Assembly: GCF_003207955.1 (NCBI RefSeq)
Contig: NZ_NOXG01000011.1
Coordinates: 1 to 64,000 of the forward strand
Direction: 5' to 3'
Length of the DNA: 64,000 bases
DNA from: Novacetimonas pomaceti
GTDB taxonomy: Bacteria; Pseudomonadota; Alphaproteobacteria; Acetobacterales; Acetobacteraceae
Part shown: piece after piece, positions 42,478-51,381 of the stretch
Layout: the number at the start of each line of letters is the position of its first letter
How positions within the stretch are numbered: position 1 is the first letter of the stretch
Translations under genes and position numbers: made by a program
Notes under the pieces: generated by a model
Told to the model about the DNA's origin: nothing
Database searches by the model: none
What the model saw: only the letters and a program-made list of their open reading frames with translations

Positions 42478-43730
42478 GCGCCGGACTCCACCTCCACCGT
42501 GGGGGGGCAGGCATATCCGAAGACCGAGCGTCCGCCGTATTCATGGGACCTGCGCCGCTCCTCCCCGATGAAGCCCGACAGGGAGGGGCCGGTCGCATCC
42601 CGTTCCAGACGTCGGGCCTGCCTGTCCAGCCGGCGCAGGGCGTCCAGCCGCTCCTCATTTCCAAGGCGCGCCGCCGCCACGGCAGCCTTCATGACGGAGA
42701 TGGTGCGGTCATATACCGCGACCGGAACGGGATAGGGTTCGCGGTCCTTGCCGCCATGGGCCAGCGAAAACCGCGCCGGATCGGCAAAGCGGCACGGCGC
42801 GCCATGCACCACCTCCGCCACCTGCGCCAGCGACAGCACGGTGCGCGCGCCCACGCCGGGAACCAGCAGCAGGTCCGCGAAATCCTGCGGACCGCAATGG
42901 GCCGCCGCCGCCAGAGCGCCGTGCAGGCGCCGCAGCACCACGTCGGACGAACGCACGTCATGATGTTCCGGCATCACGAGATGGGGCAGGAACGGCATGT
43001 CGGCAGGTGCGGTATTGCGCGGGCCACGCAGGGCCGAAACCTCCCTGACGATCCGATCGGGGCCGAAATCGTGCAGCAGTTCAAGCTGCCCGCGTCGGGA
43101 TGCATCGGCGCGCCGGTCGGTCAGGTTGACGATCTGCCCCTGTCGACGCCCCTCAATCGCGGCATGGGGCATTTCGACGAAGCTCCGCACCCCTTCGGAC
43201 AGCCAGTGATACCGCCGGGCAAGGCGCTGCGTGTCGTTCATTCCCTGCTGGATGACCGTCCAGCGTCCGTCATCGGTGACGATGAAGCCGTGAAGATACA
43301 GGTCAAAACCGTCCTGGACCGCGGCACTGTCCACCTTTGCCACCAGGCGGCTGGCCCTGACCCACGCGGCGGCGTCTCCGCCCGTTTTTTCCCCCACCAG
43401 CAGCAGTTCGTCGGGCGTGCGGCGCGAATGTCGCCCCCTGCCCCCGCAGACATGAACGCCCAGTTCGGCCGACAGGGGCGCAAGGCCACGCTTGAGCGCG
43501 CCGATCACGCTGGTCGTGATGCCGGAAGAATGCCAGTCCATGCCCATGACGGCGCCAAAGGACTGGAACCAGAAGGGATGCGCCAGGCGACGCAGGAATT
43601 CGTCGCGGCCATAATGGTGGATGATCGCCTGCGCGATGACGGCCCCAAGACGGGCCATCCGCTGTCCCAGCCAGTGGGGCACCCGTCCCCCATGAAGCGG
43701 CATATCCGCGCTGCCTGCCCGTCGTGCCAC
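42474..43730 (-). CDS. DUF763 family protein
   Basis: A 418-residue protein of the DUF763 family, known mostly from archaea and scattered bacteria and lacking an assigned function. Visible: ADMPLHGGRVPHWLGQRMAR, FGAVMGMDWHSSGITTSVIG, LSAELGVHVCGGRGRHSRRT, and a helix-hairpin-helix-like DLLLVPGVGARTVLSLAQVA near residue 290, a typical DNA-binding element. Coupling to tag suggests a role in DNA repair or nucleic-acid processing. ATG 43730 has no strong ribosome-binding site. Confidence 0.85.
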   Translation of the reverse strand: MARRAGSADMPLHGGRVPHWLGQRMARLGAVIAQAIIHHYGRDEFLRRLAHPFWFQSFGAVMGMDWHSSGITTSVIGALKRGLAPLSAELGVHVCGGRGRHSRRTPDELLLVGEKTGGDAAAWVRASRLVAKVDSAAVQDGFDLYLHGFIVTDDGRWTVIQQGMNDTQRLARRYHWLSEGVRSFVEMPHAAIEGRRQGQIVNLTDRRADASRRGQLELLHDFGPDRIVREVSALRGPRNTAPADMPFLPHLVMPEHHDVRSSDVVLRRLHGALAAAAHCGPQDFADLLLVPGVGARTVLSLAQVAEVVHGAPCRFADPARFSLAHGGKDREPYPVPVAVYDRTISVMKAAVAAARLGNEERLDALRRLDRQARRLERDATGPSLSGFIGEERRRSHEYGGRSVFGYACPPTVEVESGA

Positions 43731-43820
43731 GCTCCACGCCCCTGCAAGAACATTAAGGAAACATTGTTCCTAGCACGAAGCGTGCATCACAGGCCACAGG
43801 GAACGCGGCCGGAGGTGGAA

Positions 43821-44282
43821 TTACCCCTCCGTCACCTGCGCAAGGGCGAAAATCCGCCGCAGGACGATGCTGTCGTCTTCGCTCAGCAGGCTGCCGAGCG
43901 TCGCATCATCCAGCACCGCCATGAACGCACCGACCGCCTGTCCCAGCAACCCGCGCAGGCGGCACTGTCGCGCCAGGACGCATGCACGCCCGTTTTCATC
44001 CATCGGTTCGCAGGTGACAAGCGTCATGTCCTCTTCGGTATGGCGGACCACATCGCCAATTCGGATGTCATCTGGCGAACGCGCCAGCGTCAGCCCGCCG
44101 CCACGCCCGCGCACGGTCTGGATAAAGCCCCCACGCCCAAGCCTATGTATGACCTTGACGAGGTGATTTTCCGAAATGCCATAGGCCGTCGCCACCTCAT
44201 GGATGGAAACCCGGCGCTCACTATGAAGCCCTACATAAAACAATGTCCGCAAGGCATAATCAGTATGTAAGGTCATTCGCAT
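43821..44282 (-). CDS. Rrf2-family iron-sulfur regulator, NsrR-like
   Basis: A 153-residue Rrf2 protein starting at ATG 44282 (MRMTLHTDYALRTLFYVGLH). After the winged helix come three cysteines, spaced C-x8-C-x5-C (TCEPMDENGRACVLARQC), the iron-sulfur ligands of NsrR-type sensors of nitric oxide. It is not IscR, since no isc/suf genes are near and the spacing fits NsrR. Targets are not visible in the window. An inverted repeat 47 bp upstream may be an autoregulatory site. Confidence 0.82.
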   Translation of the reverse strand: MRMTLHTDYALRTLFYVGLHSERRVSIHEVATAYGISENHLVKVIHRLGRGGFIQTVRGRGGGLTLARSPDDIRIGDVVRHTEEDMTLVTCEPMDENGRACVLARQCRLRGLLGQAVGAFMAVLDDATLGSLLSEDDSIVLRRIFALAQVTEG

Positions 44283-44328
44283 GGCAAGTACATAACATCC
44301 GTACCATGCGCAAAAAAGAGGGAACAAA

Positions 44329-44345
44329 AGATACTATAATTATCT
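44329..44345. promoter_or_regulatory. Inverted repeat upstream of the NsrR-like gene
   Basis: AGATA-CTATAAT-TATCT lies 47 bp upstream of the start codon in an AT-rich stretch. Length and AT content are compatible with a Rrf2/NsrR dyad, but the match to the published NsrR motif is only partial. Confidence 0.35.
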
Positions 44346-44523
44346 ATGTTTTAAGGAAGTATTAACATATTCAGTTTTTCAGGACTTCGACAGCAGTTTT
44401 TCAGTCCAGAACCTGATGATACGCGCATGATTACCAGAATTCACTTGTTCGTGATGTCCGATCTGGGCGGATTTTATCCGACTGCTGGCTTTCGCACCTT
44501 TGCACAACCACGTCCTTCGGGGA

Positions 44524-44675
44524 CTGCCTGAAAAGATCGGGCCAATAATATTCTGAAATCATAAAACTTTTTGGTGAAGCTTTTTCCAAAAAGCTTCAAA
44601 AGACGTCGCCTTTTTGCAAAAAGGCGACACCCGAAAACTTCTGTCATTTTTTGTCAAAGGACTGTTTTCAAACAG
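44524..44675. repeat. Double-hairpin dispersed repeat, copy A
   Basis: A 152-bp AT-rich element bounded by CTGCCTGAAAA and its imperfect inverse TTTTCAAACAG. Inside are two perfect hairpins, GAAGCTTTTT/AAAAAGCTTC (44576-44597) and GTCGCCTTTTT/AAAAAGGCGAC (44605-44628), then the conserved ACTTCTGTCATTTTT. Related copies lie at 56135-56261 and 62953-63107. It is in the 487-bp gap between the NsrR-like gene and ppsR, which holds no gene. A mobile, non-coding MITE-like element is the most likely reading. Confidence 0.8.
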
Positions 44676-44769
44676 CTTCTCAGCGGTTAACGAACCTTCA
44701 CCATGGGAACATATCATAAATGTCTTTTTGTATCCCTGCTTATATTATCAGGGCTTTCCCATATCCCGG

Positions 44770-45648
44770 TCATTTTTCCGCAACAGTCGTGTTGTTCATC
44801 CTGCGCAGGGGCGGATGCGCGATCATGTCGATGATGGCGGCCGCCGTTTCCTCGACCGAACGATGCGTGACATCGATAACCGGCCAGCCATGCCGGGCAC
44901 ACAGCCGACGCGCCCAGACAAGCTCCTCCTCCACCCGCATCGGGTCGACATAAGGGCGCATGGATTCATCGGATATCCTGCGCCGGGCGAATTTACGGCC
45001 CGGCAACATCATATCCACACGCGAACGCCGGATTTCCACCAATGTATGCGGGTCGATCATCAGGCCGACAACCGTTCCCCTGTACTCCAGCAGCCCAGCG
45101 GGAAGCGGGACATCCTGCACCAGCGGAACATTGGCCGCGCGCACCCCGCGATTGGCAAGGTAGAAGCAGGTGGGGGTTTTCGACGTCCGCGATACCCCCA
45201 CCAGAATTACGTCCGCGTCCTCCAGCGACTTGGCCCGCTGTCCGTCATCATGGCCGATGACGTACTGCATGGCGTCAATGCGACGGCGGTATTCATCATC
45301 CATGACATACTGGCCGCCCGGATGGCGTTCCGCCCGCCTGCCGGTTTCGCGTTCCAGAAAATAGATGGTGCTGTCGAGGATGTTTTCGACATGCACCCCC
45401 ATGCGGTGACATCCCGTCCGCAGTGCATCACGCAGGACGGGCGTCGTCAGGGACGACAGGACCGGCCCCGGTTCCGCCGCGACCCCGGCCAGGACACGCC
45501 CGACCTGAATTTGTGAACGGACCAGATTCCAGCTGCGTTGCACGAAGGAAGATTCCGGAAACTGCGCGCCACAGGCGCGCACGACCGCCTCCAGCGTCTG
45601 GCCCGTGGCCTCCGACACCAGATGCAGGACAATCGGCTTACTGTTCAT
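44770..45648 (-). CDS. ppsR: Bifunctional kinase/pyrophosphorylase regulating PPDK
   Basis: A 292-residue DUF299 protein with a P-loop GVSRTSKT at residues 151-158 and the family N-terminus LHLVSEATGQTLEAVVRACG. These proteins inactivate pyruvate phosphate dikinase (or PEP synthetase) by ADP-dependent phosphorylation of a threonine and reactivate it by phosphorolysis. The target, ppdK, is immediately upstream on the same strand (56 bp), so this copy is a PDRP. Confidence 0.93.
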   Translation of the reverse strand: MNSKPIVLHLVSEATGQTLEAVVRACGAQFPESSFVQRSWNLVRSQIQVGRVLAGVAAEPGPVLSSLTTPVLRDALRTGCHRMGVHVENILDSTIYFLERETGRRAERHPGGQYVMDDEYRRRIDAMQYVIGHDDGQRAKSLEDADVILVGVSRTSKTPTCFYLANRGVRAANVPLVQDVPLPAGLLEYRGTVVGLMIDPHTLVEIRRSRVDMMLPGRKFARRRISDESMRPYVDPMRVEEELVWARRLCARHGWPVIDVTHRSVEETAAAIIDMIAHPPLRRMNNTTVAEK

Positions 45649-45704
45649 ATATCTTCGCAGTGCAACGCCACCATCAGGCAGCGCTGCCTGCCTCCACGCT
45701 GCGG

Positions 45705-48377
45705 TCAGGCGACCGCGTTTTCCTCACGATGGGCCAGGGCTGCCTGGGCCGCGGCCAGACGCGCCACCGGCACACGGAAGGGCGAGCACGAGACATAATC
45801 CAGACCGACCAGGTCAAAGAAGGCGATCGAATCCGGATCCCCGCCATGTTCGCCACAGATGCCCAGTTTCAGGTCCGGACGCGTCGCGCGCCCCCGTTCA
45901 CTGCCCATCCGCACCAGCGCGCCTACGCCGTCCCGGTCGATCGACACGAACGGATCCTTCGGCAGCAGTCCGTGGTCCACATAAAACGGCAGGAACGACC
46001 CGGCATCATCGCGCGACAGGCCAAAGGTCGTCTGCGTCAGGTCATTGGTCCCGAACGAGAAGAAATCGGCGCATTGCGCGATTTCCCCCGCCTGTATCGC
46101 CGCACGGGGCAGTTCGATCATCGTGCCGATCCGATAGTCGAGCGCCGCGCCACGTTCGCGCAGCACGGACGCGATTTCCGCCTCCGCCGCGCGACGGACG
46201 ACCTCCAGTTCCGCGCGCATCGCGACCAGCGGGATCATGATTTCCGGCACGATCCCCTTGCCCGTCTCGTCCGAGACCTGCAACGCGGCCTCGATGATCG
46301 CACGGACCTGCATGGCATAGATTTCCGGATTGGTCAGGCCCAGCCGGCAGCCGCGATGACCAAGCATCGGATTGGCCTCCGACAGGGCGGCGCAACGCGC
46401 ACGCACCTCTTCGACCGTCCGGCCCAGCGCGGCGGCGACCTCGGCGATTTCGGAATCGGCATGCGGCAGGAATTCATGCAGCGGCGGATCAAGCAGCCGC
46501 ACCGTGACCGGAAGCCCGGCCATGATGCGGAAGATGCTGACGAAATCCTCCCGCTGGAAGGTCAGAAGCGCGTTGATCGCGCGCTGGCGCACAGCCTCTT
46601 CATCCGCGATGATCATCTGGCGCACATGTCCGATCCTGTCGGGGCCGAAGAACATGTGCTCCGTGCGTGCCAGCCCGATTCCTTCCGCCCCGAAACGACG
46701 CGCCGTGCGGGCATCGTCGGGCGTTTCGGCATTGGCGCGCACGCCAAGCCGACGGATGGAATCGGCCCATCCCATCAGGGTGTTGAAATCATCCGACAGG
46801 ACCGGGGGAATCGTCGCAACACGCCCCAGATAGACGGCCCCCGTGCTGCCATCGAGGGTGATCCAGTCACCTTCGGCGATGGAATGACCGTCGATGGTCA
46901 TGACCATGGTGGCATAATCGATGTGGATGCTGCCCGCGCCGGCGACGCAGACACGCCCCATGCCACGCGCGACGACAGCGGCATGCGACGTCATGCCGCC
47001 ACGCGCCGTAAGCACGCCACGGGCGGCGTGCATGCCATGGACGTCTTCGGGCGACGTTTCCACGCGCACCAGGATCACGTCCTCGCCACGCGCGGCGCGC
47101 ACCTCGCATTCTTCCGCGGTGAACACGACCGCGCCGGAGGCCGCGCCGGGCGACGCGGGAAGGCCACGCGTCAGCTGCACGCGCTCGGCCTTCGGATCAA
47201 GGGCGGGATGCAGCAGCTGGTCCAGCGAGGTCGCCGGAACGCGCCGGATCGCGTCTTCCTTTGAAATCAGCCCTTCACGCGCCATGTCGATGGCGATTTT
47301 CAGGGCGGCGGCGGCCGTCCGCTTGCCGTTTCGGGTCTGCAGCAGGTACAGGACATTGCGCTGGACCGTGAATTCGATGTCCTGCATGTCGCGGTAATGG
47401 CGTTCCAGCAGGGTGCGGACCCGCAGAAGCTCGGCATACGCATCAGGAAGCACCGTTTCCATGGGGTGCTGCCCTTCCTCCGCGCGGGCGTTGGACATGG
47501 GCTGCGGGGTGCGGATCCCGGCGACCACGTCCTCGCCCTGCGCATTGATCAGGTATTCGCCATAGAAAACATCCTCGCCCGTGGCGGGATCGCGGGTGAA
47601 ACACACGCCCGTGGCGCAGTCGTCGCCCATGTTGCCGAACACCATCGACTGGACATTGACCGCCGTCCCCCAGGACGCCGGGATATCATGCAGCTTGCGA
47701 TAGGTATGGGCACGCGGGTTCATCCAGGATCCGAAAACCGCGCCAATCGCCCCCCACAGCTGCGCCTGCGGGTCGGAAGGGAATTCCTGTCCGGTATGTT
47801 CACGGATGATCTCGTGATAGGCGCCGACGACCTCGCGCCATTGCGCGGCGGAAATGGCGGTGTCGTCAACAACACCCAGCGTCCGCTTGAACTGGTCGAG
47901 GACATCCTCGAAATGGTGGTGGGCGACTCCCATGACCACGGATCCGTACATCTGCACGAACCGGCGATAGCTGTCCCATGCAAAGCGCGGATCGCCGGAT
48001 GAACGGGCCAGACCTTCCACCGTCCGGTCATTGAGGCCGAGGTTGAGGACCGTATCCATCATCCCCGGCATGGACACGCGGGCCCCGGAACGGACCGACA
48101 CCAGCAGCGGGGCGTTTTCATCGCCGAAACGCAGCCCCATCGCCGCCTCGATACGCTGCATGGCCGCGTCCACCTGGGCGCGCAGGTCATCGGGATAATT
48201 GCGCCCGTTTTCATAGAACGCCGAGCAGACATCCGTCGTTATGGTAAAGCCGGGCGGAACCGGCAGGCCGATCGACGCCATTTCCGCAAGATTCGCGCCC
48301 TTCCCGCCGAGGAGGTTGCGCATCTCCGCGCGTCCTTCGTTCAGGCCGTTTCCGAAACTGTATACCCACTTCGTCAT
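45705..48377 (-). CDS. ppdK: Pyruvate, phosphate dikinase
   Basis: An 890-residue three-domain enzyme: N-terminal ATP-grasp (GGKGANLAEMASIGLPVPPG), central phosphohistidine domain with ARGGMTSHAAVVARGMG (the threonine before the catalytic His is the PpsR target), and C-terminal PEP domain with MLGHRGCRLGLTNPEIYAMQ, whose Cys is catalytic, and FSFGTNDLTQTTFG. It converts pyruvate, ATP and phosphate to PEP, AMP and pyrophosphate reversibly. In an aerobe without phosphofructokinase it is the entry to gluconeogenesis from pyruvate or lactate. ATG 48377 is used; the upstream frame is spurious. Confidence 0.95.
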   Translation of the reverse strand: MTKWVYSFGNGLNEGRAEMRNLLGGKGANLAEMASIGLPVPPGFTITTDVCSAFYENGRNYPDDLRAQVDAAMQRIEAAMGLRFGDENAPLLVSVRSGARVSMPGMMDTVLNLGLNDRTVEGLARSSGDPRFAWDSYRRFVQMYGSVVMGVAHHHFEDVLDQFKRTLGVVDDTAISAAQWREVVGAYHEIIREHTGQEFPSDPQAQLWGAIGAVFGSWMNPRAHTYRKLHDIPASWGTAVNVQSMVFGNMGDDCATGVCFTRDPATGEDVFYGEYLINAQGEDVVAGIRTPQPMSNARAEEGQHPMETVLPDAYAELLRVRTLLERHYRDMQDIEFTVQRNVLYLLQTRNGKRTAAAALKIAIDMAREGLISKEDAIRRVPATSLDQLLHPALDPKAERVQLTRGLPASPGAASGAVVFTAEECEVRAARGEDVILVRVETSPEDVHGMHAARGVLTARGGMTSHAAVVARGMGRVCVAGAGSIHIDYATMVMTIDGHSIAEGDWITLDGSTGAVYLGRVATIPPVLSDDFNTLMGWADSIRRLGVRANAETPDDARTARRFGAEGIGLARTEHMFFGPDRIGHVRQMIIADEEAVRQRAINALLTFQREDFVSIFRIMAGLPVTVRLLDPPLHEFLPHADSEIAEVAAALGRTVEEVRARCAALSEANPMLGHRGCRLGLTNPEIYAMQVRAIIEAALQVSDETGKGIVPEIMIPLVAMRAELEVVRRAAEAEIASVLRERGAALDYRIGTMIELPRAAIQAGEIAQCADFFSFGTNDLTQTTFGLSRDDAGSFLPFYVDHGLLPKDPFVSIDRDGVGALVRMGSERGRATRPDLKLGICGEHGGDPDSIAFFDLVGLDYVSCSPFRVPVARLAAAQAALAHREENAVA

Positions 48378-48830
48378 GTCTGCTCGTTCCCACTTGCGAT
48401 AGCGCCACGCCCCTGAAATCCCATTCTGGCGCAAGGAATGCAAAGGCCGGCCACCATATTCTTCATATTATTGTTTTCAGCAGGGCCAGATAGAAAAATT
48501 ATGCGAGTTCCCGAATTTCGGCAACAGATATTTTCGCGCAACGGGAATGACAATACATCAGGAATGCGAACATATCGCAGATGGACGCCATTAATGACAG
48601 ACAAGAGCGGTCCGGTTCTGTTGCATTGCAACATATTTATTTCAATATCTTGCAGCGGACATGGCAGCTTTGCGGTTTTCTACTTCAACAGGATTTTGCC
48701 ATGACCGGATGCCGGTGATACCAGACCGGACACCGCAATGGTGGCATTCCTTTGCGTCTGCCGCCGTGGAACATTACACTGGGCCGTGGCATTCATTACA
48801 CGCCGCCCCCAATCACCAAGGACAGGAAAC
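48378..48830. other. Divergent control region of ppdK and bfr
   Basis: A gene-free stretch of about 450 bp. It is AT-rich near 48440-48700. Short open frames occur but none has a ribosome-binding site or family match, and I see no clear Fur box upstream of bfr. Confidence 0.4.
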
Positions 48831-49313
48831 ATGATCCGCGATCCGAAGATCATCGAACATCTCAACACCCAGCTTACCAATGAACTGACGGCCATCAACC
48901 AGTATTTCCTGCATGCCCGCACGCTCAACCACTGGGGCGTCACCCTGCTGGGCAAGAAGGAATATGAAGAATCAATCGAGGAAATGCGTCATGCCGACTG
49001 GCTGATCGAACGCATCCTGTTCCTTGGCGGCCTGCCCAACGTCCAGCGCTACAACCAGATCCTCATCGGCCAGAATGTCGAGGAGATCCTGAAATGCGAC
49101 CTGAAGCTGGAAGAAAAGGCGATCGCGGACCTGCGGGAGGCCATTGCCTACTGTGAAAGCGTGCGTGACTATGTCTCGCGCGATCTGTTCCTGAAGATCC
49201 TGGATAACGAGGAAGAGCATGAAGACTTCCTCGACCGTCAGTTCGACCTGATCAAGATGATCGGCATCGAACGCTATATCCAGCTCAACTCCGGATCCGC
49301 TGAACAGGACTGA
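48831..49313 (+). CDS. bfr: Bacterioferritin
   Basis: A 160-residue four-helix ferritin with the ferroxidase residues (Glu18 in LTNELTAINQYF, Glu51 and His54 in SIEEMRHADWLIER, Glu94, and Glu/His in ILDNEEEHEDFLD) and the haem-binding Met52. It stores iron as ferric mineral in a 24-subunit shell. AGGACAGGAAAC precedes ATG 48831. The bfd gene lies downstream in convergent orientation. Confidence 0.96.
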   Translation: MIRDPKIIEHLNTQLTNELTAINQYFLHARTLNHWGVTLLGKKEYEESIEEMRHADWLIERILFLGGLPNVQRYNQILIGQNVEEILKCDLKLEEKAIADLREAIAYCESVRDYVSRDLFLKILDNEEEHEDFLDRQFDLIKMIGIERYIQLNSGSAEQD

Positions 49314-49414
49314 TCCAAGCCTGCGCCGGCCATCCCCTCGGGCTGGCTGGCGTTATCCCTGTGACGTTATCCCTGCGTGGCGAAAACGGGCAGGCGCCGT
49401 GACGCCATCCGCCC

Positions 49415-49645
49415 TCAGGCCGGCAGGGAATTTTCCACGCCACCCGGCAGACCAAGCTCCGCGCCCTGTCCCTCACGCGCCTGACGCAACGCGCGGCGCA
49501 ACAGGCACAGCACGCCGGGAACGCAGTTGCCGCACTGCGCCTTGCACCCCTTTGCCGCATAAACTTCCTTCGGACGGGTTGCCCCCTGGTTTACCGCCAT
49601 ATCGACATCCGTATCCGTCAGCATGTTGCACGAGCAGACAAACAT
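49415..49645 (-). CDS. bfd: Bacterioferritin-associated ferredoxin
   Basis: A 76-residue [2Fe-2S] protein starting at ATG 49645 (MFVCSCNMLTDTDVDMAV), with the ligand set CxC near residue 4 and CKAQCGNC near 38, the Bfd/BFD-like pattern. It binds bacterioferritin and supplies electrons to release stored iron. A Fur-type box lies 41 bp upstream, matching the known induction of bfd under iron starvation. A C-terminal tail after the cluster domain is longer than in E. coli Bfd. Confidence 0.9.
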   Translation of the reverse strand: MFVCSCNMLTDTDVDMAVNQGATRPKEVYAAKGCKAQCGNCVPGVLCLLRRALRQAREGQGAELGLPGGVENSLPA

Positions 49646-49685
49646 GAAACACCCATCCATTACCGCGAGTCCGGCTCACTATATA

Positions 49686-49700
49686 TGAGAACAATTCTCA
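49686..49700. promoter_or_regulatory. Fur-type box upstream of bfd
   Basis: TGAGAACAATTCTCA fits the 7-1-7 Fur motif TGATAATNATTATCA at about 12 of 15 positions and is a near-perfect dyad. It lies 41 bp before the bfd start codon. Confidence 0.65.
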
Positions 49701-49956
49701 CTATCAATGGGTGGATGATAATTTTTCGCAATTGGATGGACACGCCCGTGCGAGCACCCTTCCCCGCCCATCCGGGCAGGTAGCGAATGCGTGTCCACGC
49801 ACCCCATGACCGGGGTGCGAAAAACATGACAGCAGACTGTTGTTGCAAAGGGAGCAGGTCATGCCGACGACCGCCCACAAAGGGGTGTGCAGCCATCGAC
49901 ATGCATAAACATGCCGTCACCCGACCGCTCCACGCATCGGGGGACAGGAAATAGAA

Positions 49957-49988
49957 CGCCCCACATGGATACCGGGCCATGCGGGGCG
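49957..49988 (-). terminator. Likely terminator of icd
   Basis: CGCCCC-A-CATGG and CCATG-C-GGGGCG pair with one mismatch around an 8-base loop, 14 bp beyond the icd stop codon; a short T-rich run follows on the minus strand. Confidence 0.6.
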
Positions 49989-50002
49989 CGTGTTTTGAGA
50001 TA

Positions 50003-51217
50003 TCAGCCCAGCTTCTTGCGCAGGCGGGCATCGAGCACGTCCAGAAATGGCTGCGTATCCAGCCATTTGGTGCCGTTGCCCACCAGAAGGGCGAGGTCCT
50101 TGGTCATTTCCCCGCCTTCGACCGTTTCAATGCAGACGCGCTCCAGCGTTTCGGCGAAATGGATGACATCCGGGGTGTCGTCGAAACGCCCGCGATAGGC
50201 CAGACCCCGCGTCCATGCGAAGATGGAGGCGATGGGATTCGTGCTGGTCGGACGTCCCTTCTGATATTCGCGGAAATGGCGGGTCACGGTGCCATGCGCG
50301 GCCTCCGCCTCCACCACGTCGCCCGTGGGGTTCAGCAGGACCGAGGTCATCAGGCCAAGGCTGCCGAAACCCTGCGCGACGATATCGCTCTCTACATCGC
50401 CGTCATAGTTCTTGCACGCCCAGACGTAGCCGCCGCTCCATTTCAGGGCGCAGGCCACCATGTCGTCAATCAGGCGATGTTCGTACGTCAGGCCCAGCTT
50501 TTCGAAATCCGCGCGGAATTCGCGGTCATAGATCTCCTGGAACACATCCTTGAACATGCCGTCATAGGCCTTGAGGATCGTGTTCTTGGTGGAAAGGTAA
50601 ACCGGCAGCTTGCGGTCACGGCCATAGGACAGCGACGCGCGGGCAAACCCCTCGATCGAGGCACGGGTATTGTGCATGCCCAGCGCGACGCCCGGCCCCT
50701 TGAAATCATGCACGTCAAGGACCTGCTCCTCCCCGCCGTCGGCGGGAACATAACGCAGCGTGACCTTGCCGGGACCGGGGATGCGGGTTTCGGCCGCGCG
50801 GTAGATATCCCCATAGGCATGCCGCCCGATGACGATCGGCCTGGTCCAGTGCGGCACCAGGCGCGGCACGTTGGAACAGATGATGGGTTCGCGGAAAATG
50901 GTGCCATCCAGGATATTGCGGATCGTCCCGTTGGGGGAGCGCCACATTTTCTTAAGGCCGAATTCCTTGACCCGCTCCTCGTCCGGGGTGATCGTCGCGC
51001 ACTTGACGCCCACGCCATACCGGCGGACAGCCTCGGCCGCCTCGACCGTGACGCGGTCATCCGTCTCGTCACGATGGACGATCCCCAGGTCGAAATATTT
51101 CAGGTCGATATCCAGATAGGGCAGTATCAGGCGTTCCTTGATGAAATGCCAGATAATGCGCGTCATTTCATCCCCGTCCATTTCGACAACGGGATTTTTT
51201 ACCTTGATTTTGGCCAT
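50003..51217 (-). CDS. icd: NADP-dependent isocitrate dehydrogenase
   Basis: A 404-residue dimeric (type II, eukaryote-like) isocitrate dehydrogenase: NPVVEMDGDEMTRIIWHFIK, RSPNGTIRNILDGTIFREPI, NYDGDVESDIVAQGFGSLGL and AAHGTVTRHFREYQKGRPTS. It makes 2-oxoglutarate and NADPH in the TCA cycle. It is monocistronic by spacing (the next same-strand gene begins over 150 bp upstream). The start is ATG 51217. Confidence 0.96.
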   Translation of the reverse strand: MAKIKVKNPVVEMDGDEMTRIIWHFIKERLILPYLDIDLKYFDLGIVHRDETDDRVTVEAAEAVRRYGVGVKCATITPDEERVKEFGLKKMWRSPNGTIRNILDGTIFREPIICSNVPRLVPHWTRPIVIGRHAYGDIYRAAETRIPGPGKVTLRYVPADGGEEQVLDVHDFKGPGVALGMHNTRASIEGFARASLSYGRDRKLPVYLSTKNTILKAYDGMFKDVFQEIYDREFRADFEKLGLTYEHRLIDDMVACALKWSGGYVWACKNYDGDVESDIVAQGFGSLGLMTSVLLNPTGDVVEAEAAHGTVTRHFREYQKGRPTSTNPIASIFAWTRGLAYRGRFDDTPDVIHFAETLERVCIETVEGGEMTKDLALLVGNGTKWLDTQPFLDVLDARLRKKLG

Positions 51218-51381
51218 GAATGTGTCCGCTCTTTATTGTTACATCCATGCAGGCATGGACGTTTCCTTGGGGCGAACATTAATAAAGTCCACCTTGGCGA
51301 AGAATAAAGAGATACAGGCGCCTCCCCTCTTCACAAACATGACAGCACGAAAAAAAAGGCAGGACCGGCGTACCCCGCGTC

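Noticed and set aside
42327..44270. 647-codon plus-strand frame opposite tag, DUF763 and the NsrR-like gene
   Set aside because: Antisense shadow of three genes with recognised domains.
44604..44670. CRISPR-like reading of the hairpin repeats
   Set aside because: The hairpins are inverted, not direct, repeats with regular spacers, and no cas genes are present.
49799..49818. GCACCCC/GGGGTGC hairpin as a terminator
   Set aside because: It has no T-run on either exit side and is not placed just after a stop codon.
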